Shown here one piece after another: positions 50,960 through 64,000 of a DNA stretch of 64,000 nucleotides. This stretch comes from Lineus longissimus (lineage: Eukaryota > Nemertea > Pilidiophora > Heteronemertea > Lineidae). A program made the translations under genes and the position numbers. The DNA lies in contig NC_088314.1 of assembly GCF_910592395.1 (NCBI RefSeq), positions 10,788,001 to 10,852,000 of the forward strand, written 5' to 3'. Every line of letters begins with the position of its first letter. Within the stretch, counting starts at the first letter, position 1. The notes below the pieces were generated by a model. It made no database searches. It was not told the DNA's origin and saw only the letters and a list, made by a program, of their open reading frames with translations.

Positions 50960-52092
50960 CACCTGTAATTAAAGGTCTGGTCGAGGTTGTCCCTTTAAAA
51001 AAATGTAATTTCCTTAGTATGCAGTGGATAAGGGTCTTATCATTTTTAAATGTTTTTAATATTAGAAATTAGTATGTGGGGCTAAACTTTTTGACATTTT
51101 TAGATTACTACGCATTCACAAAGGTTCATGTGAATGTGTTGGAACCCAACGTAGTCTCCTCCAAACAAACGTGGTATATGTACGATTGACATCTGGCCTT
51201 TATATCGTGGGCATTCTACGATTAATGAACAGCCAATCAGGAGTCCGTTATAGTGAAGGAGGTTAGGTTGTTGATCTTTTGTTTTAACATATGGTCACTG
51301 TCCGCTCGTCCCCGCTCCCCGGGCGCCCGCCCGCCCGCCCCCCCCCCCCCCCTCCGATTCCACCCTACCATAGACCCCGCATTTAGGCCCTACCCTTTTT
51401 AGTGCAGGCAATGCTTTGAATTACCGAACATCTGGTTATGCGCTCCGACCGTGCGACCCGACCAGTACGTACTGCCGGTGTAAAAGTAGAAAATATCCCC
51501 TGGAAAAAATGTCCGGCCCTATTGTATTCTGCTATAATAATAATATTTTTATGGTCCTATTATCTGGTCTATCGAGACCATGACTAACAATGCAATAGCT
51601 CAGAGATTGAAGTGCATAATAGAATCCTTTGATTCCCGGACATTCTATCCTAGGACATTTTAAAACTTCTACACCGGTCCAGTGTAATCGTTATTGTAGT
51701 CCTCTGAAGATATCAGCCCGAGTCAGCTTGCAAGCACAAGGAAAATAGTGGAAGAGTACCCTCCCCTGATCCCCACCCATAAACGTGCCCGCCCACGGAC
51801 CCCAACCGCCACCACGCCTTTGGCTGCACATTGATTTTTTTACTCTCTCCGCCTCACGTTTGATTGGAAATGCCCCCAAGCTCAGGATGATAGGCCTACT
51901 TTTTCCTATTCCGCTGGGTGATTAGTCAACCGAACGTAATCACGACGCCAACAGAGGTTCTTCGAATGCATTGCGAAAGTGACGAAATCAGCGCCTCTAG
52001 TCTCAAGATTGCGAAATGCCCGGTTAGCAGAATTTCTTAAGAGTCGGACCTCAATTCATTTGTCGTAATATATCGCTTACCATCGGGACGAA
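50960..52092. other. upstream region of the chromodomain gene
   Basis: No gene recognised. Contains a C/G-rich stretch (about 51300-51360, including a long C run). About 51900-52090 is richer in CG and immediately precedes the ATG used for the chromodomain gene, so it may hold its promoter. I see no clear TATA box. Confidence 0.3.
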
Positions 52093-56477
<4,385 letters not shown>

Positions 56478-56900
56478 TGCACCTCATGTCTTAGCCCTTT
56501 CGATTGTTGAAAAAATTTATGTGAATTTGTGTAAATCCTCCCACCTGTGTTTTTTTGTTCAGTGGAATTCACGTATTTCGGTATTCCTTCTTCACCTCCA
56601 CGCATTATTCATTCTGACATAAACTCACATGATCACTTTTGATGAAAGATTACATAATGGATAATATTGAATTGGCACAAATATAGTAACAATGTAAACT
56701 TATCATATCTTTCAAAGGTCTCATTAAAAGTAAATGTAAGTTACATGTACATGTACTGTGGAATTATTGTTTTTTCAGACAATCTGTGGCTGTTGTATAC
56801 ATGTATCATTTAATAAACGTGGCGTTTTTCATATTATTAGATACATATAGTCTTGCCTTTATCTTTGCTACCTCACAGCGACTTGACTACATGTATTATA

Positions 56901-57038
56901 AGGGACCATCTCAAAAGTATTTTGAAGCCTAAAAGACTACGGGTAAGTCATTTAGTCTTTTTGAGTGTGGTCACACCCAAGACTAAGTGACTTGAGTCAT
57001 TTTTGCTTCAAAAAACATGTACCTGTGAGATGGTCCCT
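56901..57038. mobile_element. short MITE with inverted ends
   Basis: 138 bp with agggaccatctca at the left and tgagatggtccct at the right; the inverted similarity extends about 30 bp inward (to ttttgaagc / gcttcaaaa). An inner inverted pair (agtcatttagtctt / aagactaagtgact) lies in the middle. No coding frame. Confidence 0.75.
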
Positions 57039-57289
57039 GAATGCATACCTTGAGACAATATCCAGACCGGCACTTGATACTGAGTTTCTCTTGAATTGGC
57101 ATCAATAGAGAAGTCTGGCTACATGTGCTAGGATTGCAAATTACAGCGTACTTTACATGTACATTGGACTTGGAGCCTCCATCGGTGGATACCTCTCTAA
57201 TAAGGACACCGGTGCTGAATTGGTTTGGGTGGAATTCCACAACCAGGACGCCTTTCAATTGCGGACGATATTGGAGTGTCCTAACAGCA

Positions 57290-57870
57290 AGGTAACACTT
57301 TACTTTAGACAACGTCACGTCCAACAAGAATACACCTGCAACATACGGAAACACTGCCTTTGAAGACGTCATTCAGAATGTTTGGGTTACTTAAGGATTT
57401 GTCACACCCACCCAGAATATACACAAGATGTCATTGAAAATGCTTAAAAAAATGTCACATCCAACCTGAATACGCCTGATCGTATGGAAATACCGTCTCT
57501 GAAGACATTATCCAGAATCATGGTCGGTTTACTTTCGACACAATGTCACATCCAACCTGAATACGCCTGATCGTATGGAAATACCGTCTCTGAAGACGTC
57601 ATCCAGAATGGTCGGTTAACTTTCGACACAATGTCACATCCAACCTGAATACGCCTGATCGTATGGAAATAATGACTCTGATGATATCATTCAGAAGAGT
57701 TGGGTTTACCTACATGTACGATATAATGTCACTTCTAACCAAAATACTGCAGCTGCATATGGTATGTAATTCAGAATGATGGTTTACTTGAGACAATGTC
57801 ACATCCAACCAGAATACACCTACCGCATACTGCAGTACGGTCTTTGAAGATGTCATTCAGAGTAGTTTGA
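57290..57870. repeat. tandem repeat, about 90-bp unit
   Basis: Successive units contain acaatgtcacatccaacctg, aatacgcctgatcgtatgga and gaagacgtcatccagaatgg. The two best copies (about 57450-57650) are nearly identical; outer copies are more diverged. It lies downstream of the chromodomain gene. Non-coding. Confidence 0.8.
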
Positions 57871-58814
57871 TTTTTCTCAGTAATCCAACAGCCCGCTACA
57901 TGTATACATGTACATGCAGGACAATACAATGGTCAGACACTTCAAAGCGTGGCCTTCAGGGGATGGCACAAGGACAAGGGCAACTTGAATACACAACCTT
58001 TCTCAGTCAAGATGAGGCAGATGCTACTTGACCATACACATCTTTGACACCTGTCTGCTCATTTCCGGCAAAAATTGATGTTTCTTTATACATGTTGGCA
58101 GCCTGATAGTATCAGCTGTGTTCACCCAAGGTGAGCAACAATGAAAACAAGTGCATGTATTTTGATGCAAGAATCATTTTATTGCTGCTGAAATTCACAT
58201 TCAGCCAGTAATACAAATCTGCTTATACATAATTGGTGGATTCACAATATATCAGATTACACAAAAGGCATTTTCCAAGGTCCCTAGTGGTCCGGCAATA
58301 ATTCTAAGTCGTTTTGGGAGTTGCAGGACATCAGCCTAGCCCCCTCCGGTCAGATAAAAAAATTAACCAGCAGCAGGTACCCCCCCCCTCATGGTTAAGT
58401 TCGTCCCGAGGGCCGGAACATCGCTGTATCGTCGAACAGTTGGCAGATTCCTGAGCGCCAGACGAGCAAAAAAAACTCTCACTGAACAGTTTTGCCTCAG
58501 TTGACACTTTTTGCCATATGACGTCATTTTAGGGTCGTCACAACACCTGATTTGTGGCGTAGTTTCCCAATAAACTGCATTGGAAGTTCGAACTTTCACC
58601 AGAAAAAGTCACCTTATTCACAAACATGCTTCTTGAGAACCTCTGCAAGGGCCTTAAGAGATGCCACAGAGTTCCGAAAACGTTAGCATCTCGTGGCATA
58701 CTTTGTTAGCTTCGAGTGACATTTGGGGACACTATACCCTTTTAGACAAACTTAGACCAAATCAAGTCGAAAAATATCGGGATTTCTGAAATAAATCCGG
58801 CTTCAAAGGGTTAA
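57871..58814. other. no gene recognised
   Basis: Intergenic DNA between the tandem repeat and the 3' end of the minus-strand gene. The stretch just below 58815 should contain that gene's 3' UTR (cagaaataaatccgg-type sequence lies near 58790 on the plus strand). Confidence 0.4.
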
Positions 58815-61800
58815 TTACACGTACTCAATGCCAATGTCATCACAATCCTCCTCCTCCTCAGAGCTAGACGCATCCTCCTCCGAATTTGATTCTTCACCAC
58901 CAGGTTGCACCTCCCCTTCCTCAAAATCCACCACGATCTCTATGTCAGTGTCTATACATTCAAATACATCTGTTGCTTCTAGGAGAAGGTCTGTGTAGAA
59001 TTCCTTTGATTCCAGCAGCAACATCACCAATCCATGGTTTTCTTAAATAGAAGGAGAGCTGGACATTAAAATTCTGAAGTCATCAACAAAGGTAATGCAC
59101 ATACATCTGCAAACCAATAGTTTATGTCTGTCCAGTTAGATTAATGAAAGGCATTCGGTTTGAATTAATTCAAAGCAGGGCGTAGTACATTTGTATTAGT
59201 AAACTGAACCTGAGCTGGGAAAGAACGAAGTTGCAATCAGATCCTGATCTGCATCCACAGCCCAGGTTAATTCAGAGGTAGTGCCACAGCAAGACAAGTA
59301 CATGTATGCATCAACCACCACAAATGTTGGGTAAAAATAATTGCATGGCCACTACCTTGGTTTTTGATGGCCTCATTGTTCACGGTGTTGATTCTGTCTT
59401 CCAAGGTGTTGATTTTTTTCTTGAAGAAAAGAACAGTTGATACCATCTCTTGAATGAGCACAGGCAATTCCTCGATGTACCTGGTCATGTGTTCATGTAT
59501 ATCAACTATTTTCTTCTTCAAAGCAAATGTTTCGTCCTTGTTCCCTGAATTGAAGAAACAAATATTAGGACTACAGGCTAAAAGTTTCTTGCTCCATCCC
59601 TCCTACATGTACATACGAAACTCTGGTAAAAATACATGCTGGATATGTCAGAAATGTGACTATAAGATTGAGGCGCAACTTAACATTTTACTTGCAACCA
59701 ATGCTACATTGCAACCAAATTGTGTTAAATGTACAAGGTAGAATGTACTTTACATCACTTGAAGACCAATGTACCAGTAAGCCTAGGGCAAAATGCCGAC
59801 CCAGGCTTTAAACCTCAAATTGCTTGATAAACAACAGCTGGATCAATTTCTCTGAACAATCGAAAATGACTGCAGGACATTACCACTTGGAGTTATTTGT
59901 GTCCTGGACTTTGTGTTACATGTACTAAGTGAAGTTTGTGGGTAAATGAATATGAAGTGAATGCCAACCTGCAGGATTATGCCAAGGCAACAAATAGTCC
60001 TCTTGCGTGACTTCGTCCACAGAAACATGACAGCAGACTAACACAATGCTGAAGTTGCTTTCTCTCCTTTTCAAGACGCTTTCGTAGAGAAGCCCGACTC
60101 TTTGAAGCATCTGAAATGAAAATGATAAACTTTTAAACTGATCGATATAGCAGTGAACTCGACATGCATCGTAACTGCACAAACTGCTAATATGAAGAAA
60201 GCCCCTTTAATACTGTCGTGTTAATTGCTCTCTTTCAAATCATGTCATGTTATTTAAACCAATGAACTTTATAAGAATCTGAAAAGAATGAAAGTGTGTA
60301 TATAATTAAATTGAAAAACTCCCGAAGATAGGGCGAAGATAGGGCAGAAGGCTGGAAAACCTGGTCAACAAACTGGGTTGACCATGGCACAAGGGAAAAC
60401 CGTGGTGTTCTTGCAGCTTCTATCTTCAGCTCCAGACTCTGAATCACATTCTAGAGAACAAATTGTGTTTTGATTAAATAGCTGTGTTCCTTCAGTTATT
60501 TTTAGTGCCTGTTACATGTACACTTTGAAAACAAATTTAACTCCTACAAATATGTCATACCTGATAACAGCTGACGACGCACATGAGACACAAACTGCAC
60601 ATGATGAACTACCGGGTATGTTTTCCCATTTTCCTAAGTATTGACCTCAATACTGGCTCCTGCACCTCCTCCCAACTCTCCTCTTGTCTTTGCTTCCGGT
60701 CAGCATGCGCAACAAAATGCCTTTTCTTCCATTCAGATTCAGTGCCTGGCACCTCAGTACTATTGGAAGCCCGAATCCCATTCAGAAGCTCCATAAGTTC
60801 AGCTCTCACTGTAAATTAAAAGTGCATTGATAAATACTACCGGGAAAGAAAAAAAAAGTTCCTAAGTGTTGATTCGAAAATACCATTATTTGCCTTAATC
60901 AGCAGCCAGTGTTGCCCAATTAACCTTTAAAAAAGAATAAATCATTTGCAAACTATAACCTGACTTGTGATCAACACAAAATTTAGATGAATCAGTTCAC
61001 GTCGTTTGACCTCTGCAGCCGTAAAAAGTATGGTAGGTCAAATCGGAAACTTACTCCTTATAAAATACACAACTTGATTTGTGTCTTGGAATAGAGCCAA
61101 CTAGCTGATGAATAAAAAGACCTTAAAAAGACAAATCACAAACCTTGCTGGAACACTTGAAAATCGAAAGGTGCATCGATTTCTACTTCATGATTACTTG
61201 GTTGCAATTCCTCAGGAAAGTCCTTTAGTTTCTCTGGAAAAACAAGCAATTTTGAAATTACGGCCAAATGCAGATTACGCCAGAAAAGATGCAATTTCTT
61301 CCATGGAATTTCTTACATAAAAAGGGTGGAAAAGACTAATTTTTCTGGTTTGATTTTAAAGATTGGTGAGAAATTTTAAAGAGGTATAGCAGTGATAGGG
61401 TTGGATTTGTAGGCATAAACCATTTGTCCAGAACATGAAATTATCAGTTAATTGCACTAATGTAAGCCTAGTCTAGCAGCAATATTTTTCCATGTATAAA
61501 GCCTAATTGAATATTGATGGCTCAGACGAGGTGAAGGCATTTGTCAACCAAAAACAATCTACCTGTCGTTGAGGTTTTCTTCCCTTTTCTTTCTCTTCTG
61601 GGAACTGATGGACCATCTATAGCACCATTGATGTCCCTGGATGGAGCCTTCACATATGGCTAAGTTCTTTTTAGGATAGGTTTTCCTCTTTCTCCTGCGA
61701 TAGGAGGCAGCCAACTCTTTGATTCGTGCATAATGCCCTGCATTCTCACCAGAAGGATTGTCATCATTACCATTGGATGATGCTGAAAAACAAACACATA

Positions 61801-63060
61801 AAGTGACAAATACTAATAGTCAAAACTATGACTTAGCCTAGACAAAATACAGCCTCCATGCAGGCTACACTCGATCTATGATTTTAACGAACACGAGGCT
61901 TTAGAAGGCCTTAAGACAACTTCAGACAATGCCAGTAGTTAAAGGGGAGGCGCCTGATTGGCCACATCCTTGCCAATGAACCTACATGTGGTGGCAAACA
62001 GGAAGACACAAGGTTAGCCTCGGGATGAGCAGAGCCTAATCAACGATAGCCCATTTGAATACTCTCGATGTTCTACACTCCAATCCGCCATTGAGTCGAG
62101 TATCTGCGCCAATCAAGGTAGGGAATTCCTGCGCAACGAGTCTAAGCTTACTACTATGCAGATACGGTCTATCGCAGTGCTATTTTTAGGAATGTCTAAC
62201 GTCAGGGCTGTAGCGGGGGGGGGGGGGGGATCAGGGGGGTTCGAACCAACCCCAGCTTGAGAAAAGGATCCGCTGAGGGCAGTCAAAAATACTTTTCTAC
62301 TGAGTTTTGTAACACCATGATTCTATCCAAATGGGCCATTGTACGATAGAGTGACAGGCCTTACAATTACGTGGAGACCTCTACACCCTGTATTTTTTTA
62401 TCCTATTTTGGGGGACATGTTTTTTTGCTTTTTGGCTTAATTTGGAGACATTTCATCACGCCAATTTGCCTGAACAGCGATGTCATAAATCAAAGTTAGT
62501 GACTGATATCACCACATACACCAGAAAAATCATAATTTTAGGAGAAAACTTTAAAATGAGGCCATTTGGATGAGATTTGGTTATGTTAGGGGTCAAAAAA
62601 CGCTTCAGGGGGGTCATATTTAAAAAAAAAGAAAAAAACCCACCTAATTTGGGGACATCCTGTACGGTAACAGTGTAGGAATCATGTAATTGAGAGGCCT
62701 GAGTGACCTTATACAGTCCTTCGTAACTGGGAGTGCTGACCTGCCAGATTTCGGTCTCATGTTCACGGGCTTAGCACTAGGCCTACCATTACAATGTGAT
62801 ATGTCAATGATTGATGACAAATAATGATGAAGATGTCCACGCATCGAGCATTTACATACATTTACGGCAGCAGCATGGGGATGCATCTCATTTATCAATA
62901 CAGGTGGTAGGCCTAGCTTGGCACGTGCCCTGCTGGGCCTGGGCCGGGGCTGGGCGACGGCCATGCTTTTTTCTCAGATCAATTTAGGACAATTAGGTGA
63001 CAAAAAAACAACACCTTTGGCGACCATCTGGCTATACTTACCACCAAATTCCATGGTCAT
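58815..63060 (-). CDS. unrecognised multi-exon gene, acidic C-terminus
   Basis: Exons by frame and splice sites: 63042-63060 (MTMEFG), 61563-61782 (GENAGHYARIKELAASYRRR, basic), 61144-61233 (DFPEELQPSNHEVEIDAPF), about 60609-60808 (RAELMELLNGIRASNS, KKRHFVAHADRKQRQEES), about 60363-60450 (IQSLELKIEAARTPRFSLVP), 59969-60110 (MLQRVGLLYESVLKRRESNF), 59356 to about 59535 (coiled-coil-like: YIEELPVLIQEMVSTV, FFKKKINTLEDRINTVNN) and 58815-59041 (LLLESKEFYTDLLLEATDVF, then a Glu/Asp/Ser tail ending GIEYV). Phases agree for 1-2, 3-4 and 6-7-8. The 2-3 and 4-5 joins do not fit simply, so small exons may be missing or the gene may be damaged. I recognise no family. Confidence 0.6.
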
Positions 63061-64000
63061 GATATTTGATGCGGTCCTAACTATGACATGGTCTACGTTT
63101 CATAGCCTACCGGTACTTCAAACCGTAAATAGCAATGGAATTGAGCAAAACTGAAATACTACAACACCATCCGATAAATCGAATGTCGCACGTTCTGTAT
63201 CCCGCGAGAACTCGAAACTACTGCGCACAGGCGCGAGAAATTATATAATAGCTCAATTGCCCCCTACCCCTTCAATTCAGCTCAGGCCCCTCGACTGACT
63301 ACCTCCACCCCCCCCCCCCCCAAATGTAAAATGATATCGTTTTTAGATTTGCTGTCGGTGTAGTTGGGGTTTGTTTGTCAGTCAAGGGGGCAACCGAAGG
63401 GGGGGGGGGGGGGGGTCTCTAAGTTTCACGTGCCTGTGCTGCTATTTTAGTAGCGGCAGAGGCAGTGGCTAAAAAAGTAGCACGAGAAACGAGGATGAGC
63501 TGATAGTGTTCCCCAGTAAAATGGGTTGCCGCAAATATTGACAACTTTAAAACTGTCGAAAACTTGCGTAAAGATTAATCAGAATAATTGAAGAGTCATG
63601 AAACTATATGATTACTACAAACCTAATGCAAATCTAAAACATTTATAGGGGCTGGTTTTGCGAATAGATGGATACCTTTGTTTACAAAATGACGTCACTC
63701 TGACGTCACGCATACCTTAAAAGATACTTCGTTGCTATAGTTCATCATTATCCCACTGTAGCGCAATGTCTGTTTAGTTCCACCCCTAGCTGAAAGGTGG
63801 GGCAGCCTGATTTGGATCGTGGGATATGTACGTTATAAGCCACTAATACCAATCGTAGATATACCACTATTGTTTGCGGAGAATGCACTGTGGAACCATA
63901 CACTCAAAAAGTAGGTCAACGGTGAAAATGATTGAAAAAAGCGCTCCCTATGTTCAGACCCCCCAAACCTTGAATTATCCTCAAAGGTGAGAAATCCAGT
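63061..64000. other. upstream region, no gene recognised
   Basis: Upstream of the ATG of the minus-strand gene. It includes a C run (63309-63320) and a G run (63399-63414). No exons or promoter motifs that I can support. Confidence 0.35.

Noticed and set aside
60540-60600. A 34-nt exon between the fourth and fifth exons of the 58.8-63 kb gene
   Set aside because: It would need an intron of only about 18 bases before it, which is too short to splice.

Overview
The window is animal nuclear DNA, probably from a marine invertebrate. Short coding exons sit between GT...AG introns, the intergenic DNA is AT-rich, and there are many old and young transposons (Ty3/gypsy, CR1/L2-like LINE, Penelope-like, Tc1/mariner, a Polinton-type polymerase relic, and MITEs). 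Scattered acatgtacatg motifs and long C/G runs add to this impression. I cannot name the species. I see no operons, ribosome binding sites, tRNA, rRNA or CRISPR.

Layout. 1-871: a fragment inverted relative to a gene at 13 kb, and a foldback element. 867-8650: a Ty3/gypsy retrotransposon bounded by 166-bp LTRs and a 5-bp target duplication, interrupted by a LINE. 8889-10323: two direct copies of a 443-bp MITE around a circularly permuted repeat unit. 11.1-15.0 kb: unrecognised, broken open frames. 17.6-22.65 kb: a Penelope-like element carrying another MITE copy, an inverted terminal repeat and older repeats. 23.5-25.4 kb: three frame-compatible exons of an unrecognised minus-strand gene. 25.87-27.6 kb: a decayed protein-primed DNA polymerase B of Polinton/Maverick type. 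28-37 kb: mostly non-coding, with G/C-rich hairpins, a 30-bp minisatellite and a LamG-like exon with a stop. 37.1-40.8 kb: a second, minus-strand Ty3/gypsy element, truncated at its 5' end.

41.8-50.7 kb: a minus-strand MAP3K-like kinase gene whose six exons (45125-48821) join exactly in frame to 279 residues, which is little more than a kinase domain. Its first two exons and about 1.5 kb of upstream DNA are duplicated at 41.8-44.0 kb; there exon 2 is broken, and similarity stops at a MITE. 52.1-56.5 kb: a plus-strand small chromodomain gene (five exons, 100 residues by my splice model) with a Tc1-like element in an intron. 58.8-63.1 kb: an unrecognised minus-strand gene with a coiled-coil-like exon and a very acidic C-terminus.

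The host genes look functionally unrelated. What links the region is repeat-driven rearrangement: nested insertions, a duplicated gene 5' end, and a permuted repeat that looks like recombination through MITE copies. All splice models were made by eye from frame and GT/AG consensus.
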